DNA from: Opitutales bacterium
Lineage (GTDB): Bacteria > Verrucomicrobiota > Verrucomicrobiia > Opitutales > UBA953
DNA length: 59,935 nucleotides
Direction of reading: 5' to 3'
NCBI GenBank assembly: GCA_009691685.1
Contig: SIAU01000004.1
Coordinates: 1 to 59,935, forward strand
Shown here in pieces: positions 20,601 to 32,315 of this stretch. The position numbers and the translations under genes are program-made. Numbering within the stretch: the stretch's first letter is position 1; the number at the start of each line of letters is the position of its first letter. Under the pieces are notes generated by a model. It saw only the letters and a program-made list of their open reading frames with translations, was not told where the DNA came from and did not search any database.

Positions 20601-20603
20601 ACT

Positions 20604-21263
20604 ATGGAAGAACTCACCAAAAAGCAGAAGGCTATCTTGGACTACATGAAAGCTCACGTCAGCGAGCATTCCTACTGGCCAAGCATCCGCGACATTCAAG
20701 CGAAGTTCCGCTTCGCGAGCACCAATGCTGTTTTCGGCCACCTCCAAGCCCTCGAGCGCAAAGGCGTCCTCCAAAGAATACCAGGAGCAGCCCGTGCCTA
20801 CAAAGTAGCTCCTGAAGCCACCGTAGATCTTTCCGAGACGGTCATCCGCTACGAAGGCCCCGATGAGAATTCCTTAGAAGTCTCCAACATTCCTTTAATG
20901 GGCTCCATCGCAGCCGGCTTCCCCGACTACACCGAATCTTCCGGCGTACTCGCCAGCATCCAAGCTCCCATCTCCGAAGGTTCCCGCCGCCGCCCTCCCC
21001 AATCTTTCGCACTACGCGTTCGTGGTGATTCGATGATCGATGCCAATATTAACGATGGCGATACCGTGATCATCGAACCTGGCGTTCCTAAACATGGCGA
21101 TATCGTAGCGGCATTGATTGACGGCGAAACGACCTTAAAGCGCCTCATCAAACAAAGCTCAAAAGTTTATCTCAAAGCCGAAAATAAAAACTATCCCGAA
21201 CTCTATCCTGCGAATGAGCTAGTCATTCAGGGTATCGCCAGGTCCGTGGTCCGCCCTATTTAG
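20604..21263 (+). CDS. lexA: LexA repressor (SOS regulator)
   Basis: N-terminal wHTH, cleavage site GSIAAGFPDY, catalytic GDSMID and TTLKRL Lys. Confidence 0.95.
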   Translation: MEELTKKQKAILDYMKAHVSEHSYWPSIRDIQAKFRFASTNAVFGHLQALERKGVLQRIPGAARAYKVAPEATVDLSETVIRYEGPDENSLEVSNIPLMGSIAAGFPDYTESSGVLASIQAPISEGSRRRPPQSFALRVRGDSMIDANINDGDTVIIEPGVPKHGDIVAALIDGETTLKRLIKQSSKVYLKAENKNYPELYPANELVIQGIARSVVRPI

Positions 21264-21348
21264 TTTTACTATAAATTTTTAGTATAATTGTAACAGAACT
21301 CCTTCATTGGAGTTTGCGGGAGTATATCATTCGAGTAGAAATCGTTTT

Positions 21349-21855
21349 ATGTACAAATATACCCTAGGTTTAATCTCCCTATTGTGCTTCACCCATTTGG
21401 TACCAGCCTACGGTCAGGATAAAGCGAAACCGGTTACTCTATTACAAACGATTGAACTGATTAAAAAAGAGAGGATAGCAGCGCAGGACGAGTTTCACAT
21501 TATACAAAGTAAAATCGGAGCACCCGGTGCTAGACCATCGCTAGATCAATTAAAGCAGTATACCAAGGCCGTCATTAGAATTAAGAATCTTCGATACTCC
21601 TTTGGCTTAGACTCATCACTCAGAAGAGTATATTTTCAAAGATCAAATAACCAGTCACAAAATAAGCTAGGTGAAGAAGAATTCAGTAAGGCATACGATA
21701 GTCTTATTGGATACACTTTAAAAACCGAACCACCTTTTAGCGCCAAAGATATCGATCAGGTTTCACTGTGTTTGCGCTCGATGTATACCATCGTTAATCT
21801 AAAAGTGGAATTGAGCACTAATTATGATAGCAGTATAGAATACCAGATAAAATAA
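21349..21855 (+). CDS. Hypothetical secreted protein
   Basis: Signal peptide MYKYTLGLISLLCFTHLVPAYGQ; no family recognised. Confidence 0.5.
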   Translation: MYKYTLGLISLLCFTHLVPAYGQDKAKPVTLLQTIELIKKERIAAQDEFHIIQSKIGAPGARPSLDQLKQYTKAVIRIKNLRYSFGLDSSLRRVYFQRSNNQSQNKLGEEEFSKAYDSLIGYTLKTEPPFSAKDIDQVSLCLRSMYTIVNLKVELSTNYDSSIEYQIK

Positions 21856-21870
21856 ACCGAAGAACTCCGT

Positions 21871-22677
21871 CTACTTCCTCCTGAGTACTAAAATAATATC
21901 CGTGTAGGCGTCATTCAATTTACGCTTCTGTCGGATGCTATAATGAAAGTCATGACAGGCCACTAGCTCGAGAGTCTTAATTTTCACGAGGAGCGACTTG
22001 AGTTCTGCGGCCGAGTAGGTACGGAAATCCCAAAGGGTTTCTTCAACACGAGTATTCCCCTTCTCGGTAATAGTCATGCGGGTCCGCATCGCCTCTGTGC
22101 GTTGCTTAATTTTTGCCGGCTCTGACCATGTTTCGCTCAGCACCCGGACGCCATCGCGACGATTAACCCACTTCTCATAGTCAGCCGGATTGTCCTTATA
22201 GTTCGTCAAATGTAAGCCGATTAAACAAAGGCCACCCGGACGTAAGGCATCCGACATGAGTCGTAATGAGGCCACGGCATCTTTCTCTTTTAATAAATAC
22301 TTGAAGGTCGTAACGAAACAATGGGTCAAATCGTAGCTACCGGCTTTTTTAATTTTAAAGTCCTGCAGTGAATCCTGCCAAACCTTAGTCTTAGCACTCA
22401 ATTTATTCAGTCGTTTCTTCGCGTAAGCGACTTGGTTTCGATTGCGATCAAAGCCATGTACCGTGTGACCGTGCTGAGCCAGTGACTCTAATAAGCGACC
22501 CGACCCACAAGCGGGTTCTAAAATTTTCCAACTCTCCGCAAAATCTTTTCCGTATTGTTTAACGACCGCATGCAAAAAGCGTGTCTCACGCTTGGTGTAA
22601 TCCTCATACACCATATCGTAATACAGTGGAGAGTCATACCAAGCAGTTGACGAACTGAGCGCGACAGCGGTCGACAT
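21871..22677 (-). CDS. Class I SAM-dependent methyltransferase
   Basis: ILEPACGSGRLLESLAQHGHTVHGFDRN motif I; DALRPGGLCLIGLHL; start at MSTAVALSS overlaps... the thiC-proximal junction (ATG 22677, thiC stop 22682). Confidence 0.85.
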   Translation of the reverse strand: MSTAVALSSSTAWYDSPLYYDMVYEDYTKRETRFLHAVVKQYGKDFAESWKILEPACGSGRLLESLAQHGHTVHGFDRNRNQVAYAKKRLNKLSAKTKVWQDSLQDFKIKKAGSYDLTHCFVTTFKYLLKEKDAVASLRLMSDALRPGGLCLIGLHLTNYKDNPADYEKWVNRRDGVRVLSETWSEPAKIKQRTEAMRTRMTITEKGNTRVEETLWDFRTYSAAELKSLLVKIKTLELVACHDFHYSIRQKRKLNDAYTDIILVLRRK

Positions 22678-22681
22678 CCGC

Positions 22682-24577
<1,896 letters not shown>

Positions 24578-24622
24578 TTAAAAATTCAGATACCAGTAGC
24601 CGATAAAAAGAGGTTTAATAAT

Positions 24623-24706
24623 CCACTTCCTACGGCGCACTGGGCGCATCAGGTACAAGGGTTTAAGGCCTAAAGCCTAATCTCAGTCTGCAACAGACTC
24701 CCCTGG
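24623..24706 (-). ncRNA. TPP (THI-element) riboswitch upstream of thiC
   Basis: Minus strand reads CCAGGGGAGTC...GACTGAGATTAGGC...ACCCTTGTACCTGATGCGCCCAGTGCGCCGTAGGAAGTGG: hallmark CUGAGA, ACCUGAU and GCGUAGGRAGUGG-like elements; ~54 nt before the thiC start. Confidence 0.95.
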
Positions 24707-24809
24707 GAAAGAAATACAAAGAACTCCTCCAGTGAAGACGGATTCATTGAACTGGCAAGACATTGCGAAAGTGAATCGCAAATCTCCTGCTATTCTAGAC
24801 TTCGGCCGA

Positions 24810-26174
24810 TTAGACCTGATTAGTCGCTAATTGAGCGCGTAAATATTCGACGGTGCGACGCACATTGGCGTCTACTTCCATCTGATTTACGACGGTCTTA
24901 CGGGCGTGGATGACGGTACCGTGATCGCGACCACCAAAAACCTGGCCAATCGAAACAAGTGACATGTTCGTCAGCTGGGTCGAAAGATACATGGCAACCT
25001 GACGTGGGAATGCGATATTCTGCATGCGACGCTTCGAAGTCATGTCCGATAACTGAATACGATAGTGTTCAGCAACTTTCCGTTGAATCATTTCCGCAGT
25101 CAAAGTGTGGCTGGATTCTTCAACTAAAATGTCGTGTAAAAGTTTTTCGACTTGGGCGAGTTCGATGGGCTTACGAGTCATTCCAGTTAAACCGAAGATA
25201 CGTGTGACGGCACCTTCCAGATTACGAACATTGCGAGCAATGCGGGAAGCAACGAACTCAGCAATTTCTGGTGAGAGCACTAAACCACGAGCCGCAGCTT
25301 TTTTACTGAGGATAGCAGTACGTGTTTCGAGACCAGGAGCTTGGATGGATGCCACCATACCCCATTGGAAGCGTGAAACGAGACGTTCAGAAAGTTTAGC
25401 GATTTCCGAAGCCGGACGATCGCTCGTTAAAACCACTTGTTTGTGGTTATTGTGGAGCTCGTTAAAAGTGTGGAAAAACTCCTCTTGGGTCGTGTCCTTA
25501 CCAGCCAAGAAGTGGATATCATCAATCAAAAGAACATCGAGCTCGCGGTAACGGCGGCGGAAATTCGAGATCGTGTTAGTCTGTAAGGCTTGAATGAACT
25601 CGTTCGTAAAGGTCTCCGAGGAGATGTAAGCGATTTTCGCACGAGGGTTGTTTTCATAAACCGAGTGGGCGATGGCGTGCATCAAGTGGGTTTTTCCAAG
25701 TCCAGTTTGTCCGTAAATGAAAAGTGGGTTGTAATTCGAGCCGGGCTCTTTCGAAACGGCTAAGGCTGCACCATGGGCCATTTCGTTTTCGGGACCGACA
25801 ATGAAGTTGGCGAACGTGTTGGTCGATTTGATTGCTGGCGCAGCTGAGTTGGCGCTTTGACGATTGCTCTGACGGAGAGGTGCTACCTCGGTAAACTTTT
25901 CTTTAGATTGCGATGAGGCCGACGCGGATAATTGGAAATCCATATTGCGACCGGCCACGAGAGTGAGCTGACGACGAATGACGTCGGAGTAGTTACTGTT
26001 AACCCAAGCTTCAGTTAAAACAGTCGGAGCTTCTAAAACTAATGTGATATCGTCTTTAATGGAGACAGAGTTTAATGAACCGATCCAAGTATCGTAGTCC
26101 GCTGCTGAAAACAGTGTTCTAAGTTCGTTTTTGACTGTTTCCCAAAGGGAAAGATGGCTAACGTGGCTACTCAT
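24810..26174 (-). CDS. dnaA: Chromosomal replication initiator protein DnaA
   Basis: FIYGQTGLGKTHLMHAI Walker A, LLIDDIHFLAGK, C-terminal FGGRDHGTVIHARKTV DnaA-box binding motif. Confidence 0.98.
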   Translation of the reverse strand: MSSHVSHLSLWETVKNELRTLFSAADYDTWIGSLNSVSIKDDITLVLEAPTVLTEAWVNSNYSDVIRRQLTLVAGRNMDFQLSASASSQSKEKFTEVAPLRQSNRQSANSAAPAIKSTNTFANFIVGPENEMAHGAALAVSKEPGSNYNPLFIYGQTGLGKTHLMHAIAHSVYENNPRAKIAYISSETFTNEFIQALQTNTISNFRRRYRELDVLLIDDIHFLAGKDTTQEEFFHTFNELHNNHKQVVLTSDRPASEIAKLSERLVSRFQWGMVASIQAPGLETRTAILSKKAAARGLVLSPEIAEFVASRIARNVRNLEGAVTRIFGLTGMTRKPIELAQVEKLLHDILVEESSHTLTAEMIQRKVAEHYRIQLSDMTSKRRMQNIAFPRQVAMYLSTQLTNMSLVSIGQVFGGRDHGTVIHARKTVVNQMEVDANVRRTVEYLRAQLATNQV

Positions 26175-26550
26175 GAAAGGGGGGATGGTTGAGAAAGGTT
26201 ATTCACAGGGGTTTTGGAAGCCTGAAATTGGTTTATTTAGAGATTTATTTTGTGAAAAATTAGTCAAAAGAGTGTTATTTTTGTACATTAAAGAGATTCA
26301 GTAATTATTGAGATACGGGCTAAGTGATTGGCTTTGAAGGGGTTGAATGATTAAAGTGACGGATTGGGGGATGATCGTGGTTTTCTGCAGGTAGAATCTG
26401 CAACAACGAGGTTACGAACGGGTGACTTGTCTTATAAAAATTTAGCACTCACAAGTTCAACCCCTGCACAGGTTATTAACACCCACCCTCTGCATAACTT
26501 TTTTAGACTTTTTGTTGCACAAAATTTTTTGTGAACATCAGCCAACAAAA
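26175..26550. other. Candidate oriC or DnaA-autoregulated region upstream of dnaA
   Basis: TTATTCACA (26199-26207, +) and TTTTTCACA (26251-26259, -) fit TTWTNCACA; one-mismatch boxes TTTTGTACA (26279-26287), TTATTAACA (26473-26481) and TTATGCAGA (minus, near 26490-26500); AT-rich tracts; 10-bp inverted repeat AGGGGTTGAA/TTCAACCCCT (26338-26347/26456-26465). Confidence 0.4.
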
Positions 26551-27567
26551 TTAAGCTAAATATGATCCGGTATGCTCGCGTTGGTGGTCTTCGCGGAGTC
26601 GACGAAGGTCGTCAAGCGTCCGGCAGTGCCCCAAACCTTCCCGAACTTTACGCGAACTGGGCAGGCCATGCGTCAGAGGATGCAAGCGACCAAGCATCCA
26701 ACGAATATCTCTCTCTCCCAGCACCGACGCATGATCTTCTAGGGTAAGTTCCGAGAGTCTGATAATCACATCCCATCGTTGCTTGGGCGAAACGATAGGA
26801 AAATCACCGACCTCACCACGCATCTTCGATTTTATCAGAGAAAATATCCAAGGGTTAGCTAACGCAGCGCGACCGATCATGAGGCCCGACACTCCAGACT
26901 CGATCATGCGCTTGTGTGCGGTCGGCCAATCTTTCACATCACCATTCCCTATCACAGGAATATTTACCGACTTCGCCACTTCCGCAATCCAACCCCAATG
27001 GGCCTCACCGGAATACCCTTGAGCTTTGGTTCGTCCGTGGACCGCAATCGCCTCAACGCCTAATTGCTCCAATCGTTCCGCAACTTCCACCGCCACAATC
27101 GTCGTTTGATCCCAACCTAAACGCATTTTCGCCGTGAGGGGTACATCAGGAATCGCATCCTTAACCGCCTTTACCAAATCATATAACAGCGGCGTACAAC
27201 GCAGCAGGCCTGAACCAGCATTTTGCTCAATGACTTTGTGGGCAGGACAACCAAAGTTGAGATCCAAGAAATCGGGCTTCATCCGATCGCAAACCATGCG
27301 TGCGGCCTGAGCCATCGATTTAGGCGTGGCTCCAAAAATTTGCACGCCCATGGGTCTTTGCGTGTTCGTGAAATCCACCATCTCCCATGCCTTCACATTA
27401 TCACGAATTAATGCCTCCGACTGCACAAATTCAGTGACCATCACGTCGGCACCCTGTTCTTTGCATAACTGACGAAAGGCCACGTCGGTGTGTCGCGCCA
27501 TCGGTGCTAAATAGAGAGGAAACTTTCCTTCTCCGAACCAGGGTAGTCGTGGAGCGACTTTACCCAT
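26551..27567 (-). CDS. dusB: tRNA-dihydrouridine synthase (DusB-type)
   Basis: LAPMARHTDVAFRQLCKEQGADVMVTEF, LNFGCPAHKVIEQNAGSGLL, GRTKAQGYSGEAHW, IGNGDVKD; start could also be 27585. Confidence 0.93.
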   Translation of the reverse strand: MGKVAPRLPWFGEGKFPLYLAPMARHTDVAFRQLCKEQGADVMVTEFVQSEALIRDNVKAWEMVDFTNTQRPMGVQIFGATPKSMAQAARMVCDRMKPDFLDLNFGCPAHKVIEQNAGSGLLRCTPLLYDLVKAVKDAIPDVPLTAKMRLGWDQTTIVAVEVAERLEQLGVEAIAVHGRTKAQGYSGEAHWGWIAEVAKSVNIPVIGNGDVKDWPTAHKRMIESGVSGLMIGRAALANPWIFSLIKSKMRGEVGDFPIVSPKQRWDVIIRLSELTLEDHASVLGERDIRWMLGRLHPLTHGLPSSRKVREGLGHCRTLDDLRRLREDHQREHTGSYLA

Positions 27568-28912
27568 GTTTTTTATTTTTTCCACGTAACGATTCTTTTA
27601 AACTACGCCACTGACTTAATCTATCGGCAATGGCGACTTCGGCACCCGACTGCGTGGGCTCATACAAGTTCAACGGATTTTTTAAATAGTCCTGCCCGCT
27701 AATCGCCTCTGGGAAATCATGACTGTATAAATATTCTGAACCATGCCCGAGACGTTTTGCAGAGCTAGTGTGTGAATCTTTTAGATGCGGAGGAACTTCT
27801 TGCCTTACTTTTGTACGTACCGCCTCCTTCGCCGCCGCCATCGCTTTCGTTGCACTATTACTCTTCGGAGAAAGCGCTAAAAATAATGTAGCGTGAGCCA
27901 GGGGATACTCGCACTCGGGCTGACCAATCATCTCACAGGCCTGAAAGGCCGCCACGGCCACACCGAGGGCACGCGAGTCCGCCAAGCCAATATCCTCGGA
28001 AGCCAGAATAACCAATCGACGGGCAATAAAACGGGGCTCTTCCCCACCCTCCAACATCAGAGCCAACCAGTACAGTGCCGCATCGGGATCTCCACCACGT
28101 ACTGATTTTATAAAGGCGGAAGCCGTATCGTAGTGATCATCTCCGCCATCATCATAACGAATGCGACGCTCTTTAGCGAAATGGTTTAAAGACTCCTCGG
28201 TCACCGAACCCATCGCGGGAGCGGCTAAGACCAAAGTTTCTAAAATATTAAGAGCCCGACGTAAATCACCCGACGACATGCCTGCTATTTTATTTAAAAT
28301 ATCTACCGATACTTTTATATTTAAAGCAGCTAGACCTTTTTGGGCATCACGCATCGTATGCTCAAGGAAGCCAACGATGTCTTCAATGTTAAGGGAGTCT
28401 AAACTGAATAAATGACTGCGACTCAATAACGCTGGGATGACATATAATCCGGGGTTATGGGTGGTACATCCAATCAGACGAATCACCCCCGCTTCAACAT
28501 CGGGTAAGAGTAAGTCTTGTTGGGTTTTATTAAAGCGGTGGAGCTCGTCGATAATCACCAAGGTGCGACCGGCCTGATTTTTCCGCGCTTCGTTTAAAAT
28601 TTCTCGCAACTCAGGCGTTCCCGAAAGTACGGCATTCACTCGCACCACGATTGATTTGGTTTCCAGGGCGATGACCTCGGCTAATGAGGTTTTTCCACAT
28701 CCGGGAGGACCATAAAAAATCAATGAGCCGAATTGGTCAGATTTAATTAAGCGCGGTAATAAAGCGTTCTCACCCAGCAAGTCCTTGTGACCGACCACTT
28801 CACTCAATGCTTGTGGACGCATCCGTGCCGCCAAGGGGCGACGTTTTGGATAGGCCTCATCATCCGCCATCCAACCAGGCAATTTTTCGTCTGCTGATGA
28901 GTTTTTAGCCAC
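27560..28912 (-). CDS. rarA: Replication-associated recombination protein RarA/MgsA (AAA ATPase)
   Basis: IFYGPPGCGKTSLAEVIA, IDELHRFNKTQQDLLLPDVEAG, C-terminal ASEDIGLAD... Confidence 0.95.
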   Translation of the reverse strand: MAKNSSADEKLPGWMADDEAYPKRRPLAARMRPQALSEVVGHKDLLGENALLPRLIKSDQFGSLIFYGPPGCGKTSLAEVIALETKSIVVRVNAVLSGTPELREILNEARKNQAGRTLVIIDELHRFNKTQQDLLLPDVEAGVIRLIGCTTHNPGLYVIPALLSRSHLFSLDSLNIEDIVGFLEHTMRDAQKGLAALNIKVSVDILNKIAGMSSGDLRRALNILETLVLAAPAMGSVTEESLNHFAKERRIRYDDGGDDHYDTASAFIKSVRGGDPDAALYWLALMLEGGEEPRFIARRLVILASEDIGLADSRALGVAVAAFQACEMIGQPECEYPLAHATLFLALSPKSNSATKAMAAAKEAVRTKVRQEVPPHLKDSHTSSAKRLGHGSEYLYSHDFPEAISGQDYLKNPLNLYEPTQSGAEVAIADRLSQWRSLKESLRGKNKKHG

Positions 28913-28914
28913 AA

Positions 28915-29502
28915 TTAAATATCGGTCGTATGACAGGTCGGACCCCCATTTTTCTCAAAATATTTCTGGTGATACTCTTCGGCTTTCCAAAATGGCTTAG
29001 CGTCTTCGACGACAGTGACAATCGGCTGAGCGTATTTTTTCTCAGCAATAAGTTTCTTAATGACCTCCTGAGCCACTTTGCGCTGCTCTTCCGAATGCAC
29101 AAAAATCACTGAACGATATTGGGTTCCATAATCGGGGCCTTGTCGATTCAACTGCGTGGGATCATGCATTTTGAAAAAGAATTCAACCAACTTCACGTAG
29201 GAAACTTTTTTGGGATCAAAAGTAACCTCCACAACTTCGGCGTGATACGTATCTCCATTGCAGATCTGACGGTAGGTGGGATTGGCAGACTTTCCGCCAG
29301 AATAGCCGCTGAAAGCTTCGACCACGCCAGGGGCGCGTCGGAAATTATATTCCACCCCCCAAAAACAACCGGCACCGAACGTGGCTTTTTCTAATGGGGG
29401 TGATGGAGTCATCGGAGTAAGAGGAGTGGGTGCAGCTTGTATGTTTAGATTTTTAAGAGCTAAAACAAGCAGACAAAGAGACAGGTGGAGTTTTTTGCTC
29501 AC
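28915..29502 (-). CDS. msrA: Peptide-methionine (S)-S-oxide reductase MsrA with N-terminal signal peptide
   Basis: ATFGAGCFWGVEYNFRRAPGVVEAFSGYSGG, GDTYHAEVVEVTFDP; hydrophobic N-terminus. Confidence 0.95.
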   Translation of the reverse strand: MSKKLHLSLCLLVLALKNLNIQAAPTPLTPMTPSPPLEKATFGAGCFWGVEYNFRRAPGVVEAFSGYSGGKSANPTYRQICNGDTYHAEVVEVTFDPKKVSYVKLVEFFFKMHDPTQLNRQGPDYGTQYRSVIFVHSEEQRKVAQEVIKKLIAEKKYAQPIVTVVEDAKPFWKAEEYHQKYFEKNGGPTCHTTDI

Positions 29503-29548
29503 CCCTAAACCCTAATTAAAAATATGAATCCGACAAGACGGAGATAAA

Positions 29549-32230
29549 CTAAGACAATATCGTACGCAGTGCCTCTAAAACAGCCTCCGGGGGGTGCGAA
29601 GGCAGGTTTCTTCCTTTTTCGGGAATCAGATAGAATGTATCTAAGGCAAAGCCCTGTTCCGTAGCGATGTTGGCAAAGGTAATCGTGTACCCCGCTTCTT
29701 GAATAACTCGGCCGATTCTAAATAATAAACCAATCCGGTCATTACACTGAACTTCAACCACGGTGCGATTGAGCGCTTTTTCGAAATAGACCTCAACTTG
29801 TACATCGACCGGTACAGTCGCCTTGCGATGCGGCGCAGTTTCCAGCTCGTACTGTTCAGCCGCCGCCACGGCGTCTAATAAGTCAGCAGACTCAACGAGT
29901 GAACTAGCCAACGCCGCCGTAAATTTGTCTTTGGAAAGTTGTTCTTTGCCCACCGGGAGTACGACTTTGAAAAAGTCTAAGGCGACATCGTCATTTCGGG
30001 AGAAAGCCCGACAGGAAATAATATTGATACCCGCCACCGCAAAAGCTCCGGCCATTCGACTGAACAGACCAGCCCGATCCCATGTCACTACCGTAACCAA
30101 TGATTGCGATGAGCCTTGTTCATCGACCCACTCAACAATCGGTTTCAATAATATTTCATAATCCTCCGTCGAGACTGCAGAAATCAAATGGTGCACGAGT
30201 TGAATATGCGTCGCGGCATCTTCCGCGATGACGTGACGGAAGTAACTGCCAGGCATTTGGGTGAAATGTGCGTCCACTTCATCGAGCGGAATTGAAGCTC
30301 CGAGTACGCTATCCGTGGCCGTGCGTAAAATTTGGATGCTTTCCTGACTTTGATTTTCCGCCGTACCCGCAATTTTATCAGAGGTTCGACGATAAAGCGT
30401 CCAGTGCTGACGATCCTTAAAATTAGTCCATAAATCAGGCGAGGTACCGCGCGCGTCACAGCGGGTATGCACATACAACGCTCTTAGAATTTGTTCGTCT
30501 CCAAGTAAGTTCGCAAATCGTTCTATGTTCTTGGGTTCATCAATATCATGTCGCTGCGAATATAAACCCATGACCAAATGTTGCAGTATCACCACCTTCG
30601 CAATTTCCCGTTCACGTGAGTCGAAACCTAAACGGTCTAAAACATGATCCGCAATAGGCACACCTCGTTCCGCATGGCCCGCAATGCCACCTGATTTGGC
30701 AATATCGTGTAAAAATAAAATGGCATAAACTAACGACGGTGATTCGAGACCGAATAATATTTCACGATAGCCGCGATCAACCTCGGTCTTCCCACCGTAA
30801 ATTTCATCCAACTCCCAAAGACAACGCAAAGTATGCACATCGGCCGTCCAACGGTGGTAAAACTCAAACTGTACTAAACAATGTAGCCCGCCAAATTCAG
30901 GGACTAATCGATAAAGCAAACCGTGCTCACGTAACGCATTGATTGCTTTATAAACCCGACCGCCCTCGGTGAGCATGGCGCGCAGTGCACTGCATGATGA
31001 CTCCGAAAATGCCTGCGCCTCATCTAATAGGTGCGCACGTTCGCGTACTAAAATCGAAAGCGCGCGTTCAGGCTGTGCATCATGCATTTGGCATAATCGA
31101 AAGAGTCTTACGAGACGACCGGGATCTTCATCAAAGACTAAGCGGTGTTGGGCCGAAGCAACTCCTCCACGGATGATACTGAACCCGTCCACCAAAATCG
31201 GTTTTCCGAAACCTTTAGGTTCGGGTTCATTCAGTACGATACCTTCCACGAGTTCAACGCAACGACGTATGTGGTCAGCAGCGTCAAAATAAAGTCGCAT
31301 GAGTGTGCCAATCCGTTCTTTTATATCTCCCGTGAAGCCGAGTCCTTCAGCGACAAGATTTTGTCTTTCCAGCGATAACTGTTCAGCGGGTCGGGTAAGT
31401 TGAAAATGTAGTTCGCAGCGAATACGCAAAAGCGTAGAGCGGGCTTCTTGGAATTTATTAAAATCACCCGCAGGCAAAAGTCCCGAAGTGGATAATGCAA
31501 CACTCGTGGTGGAGCCTGATTTTAATCGAGCTAACCAAATACAGCTCTGCACGTCACGCAGTGCCCCTACCCCGTTCTTCAAGTCTGGCTCCTGCAAGTA
31601 AGCACTCCCCCCTGCTTTTTCCCGACGCTTTCTTTGGGCATCGACAATCGCCTGTGCTAACCCGGTCCATTTATCTCCACTTAAAGCTTTTGAGAGCTTG
31701 GTGGTAATTTGGTTATAGGGCTCAGTCGCACCACATAAATAGCGCGTCTCGAGCAACGCTACTTGCAAATGTAAATCGTCTTGAGCGTAGGTGGTGGCTT
31801 CCGAAACTGTGCGCACCGATTGGCCGACTTTTAAACCTACGTCCCAGAGCGGATAGAGGATTTTTTCTACCGCTGCTTTGGTCGTCGCACTATGCGATGG
31901 CACTAAGACCAGCAGGTCGATGTCACTCAACGGACACAATTCGGCTCGCCCATATCCACCCGTAGCAACGAGTGTAATTGCTTCGGCATCTTTACCGACA
32001 CGAAGATACAAGGCTTGTAAAACAATATCGAGGGCATCGGATCGAATCTTCGCCACTAAGCTACCTTCGACCCCAGCACGGTGTGCTTGTAGTTGAATAT
32101 CACGGACTTCGCTTAAAAAGGTTTTAATTCTGGGCACTACTTCACCTTCCAATAACGTAGCCCCGACTAGTGTGTTCTGTAAGGCAGAACGACGTAGTTG
32201 CAGCAACGAGGTCTCGAAGTCCGTAGACAT
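29549..32230 (-). CDS. glnD: [Protein-PII] uridylyltransferase GlnD
   Basis: N-terminal nucleotidyltransferase (GGYGRAELCPLSDIDLLVL), HD domain (LHDIAKSGGIAGHAERG), two C-terminal ACT domains. Confidence 0.95.
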   Translation of the reverse strand: MSTDFETSLLQLRRSALQNTLVGATLLEGEVVPRIKTFLSEVRDIQLQAHRAGVEGSLVAKIRSDALDIVLQALYLRVGKDAEAITLVATGGYGRAELCPLSDIDLLVLVPSHSATTKAAVEKILYPLWDVGLKVGQSVRTVSEATTYAQDDLHLQVALLETRYLCGATEPYNQITTKLSKALSGDKWTGLAQAIVDAQRKRREKAGGSAYLQEPDLKNGVGALRDVQSCIWLARLKSGSTTSVALSTSGLLPAGDFNKFQEARSTLLRIRCELHFQLTRPAEQLSLERQNLVAEGLGFTGDIKERIGTLMRLYFDAADHIRRCVELVEGIVLNEPEPKGFGKPILVDGFSIIRGGVASAQHRLVFDEDPGRLVRLFRLCQMHDAQPERALSILVRERAHLLDEAQAFSESSCSALRAMLTEGGRVYKAINALREHGLLYRLVPEFGGLHCLVQFEFYHRWTADVHTLRCLWELDEIYGGKTEVDRGYREILFGLESPSLVYAILFLHDIAKSGGIAGHAERGVPIADHVLDRLGFDSREREIAKVVILQHLVMGLYSQRHDIDEPKNIERFANLLGDEQILRALYVHTRCDARGTSPDLWTNFKDRQHWTLYRRTSDKIAGTAENQSQESIQILRTATDSVLGASIPLDEVDAHFTQMPGSYFRHVIAEDAATHIQLVHHLISAVSTEDYEILLKPIVEWVDEQGSSQSLVTVVTWDRAGLFSRMAGAFAVAGINIISCRAFSRNDDVALDFFKVVLPVGKEQLSKDKFTAALASSLVESADLLDAVAAAEQYELETAPHRKATVPVDVQVEVYFEKALNRTVVEVQCNDRIGLLFRIGRVIQEAGYTITFANIATEQGFALDTFYLIPEKGRNLPSHPPEAVLEALRTILS

Positions 32231-32315
32231 GTCTTACGCTAAAGTGCAATAAAGTGTGCATACATCAAGGTCATAGGGCGTTGCCAAATCGAATTATTTG
32301 GTTCACGTTGACCGT

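Noticed and set aside
24763-24781. TTGCGA-N7-TCGCAA hairpin as a dnaA terminator
   Set aside because: Short stem and no U-tract on the dnaA strand; not convincing as an intrinsic terminator.
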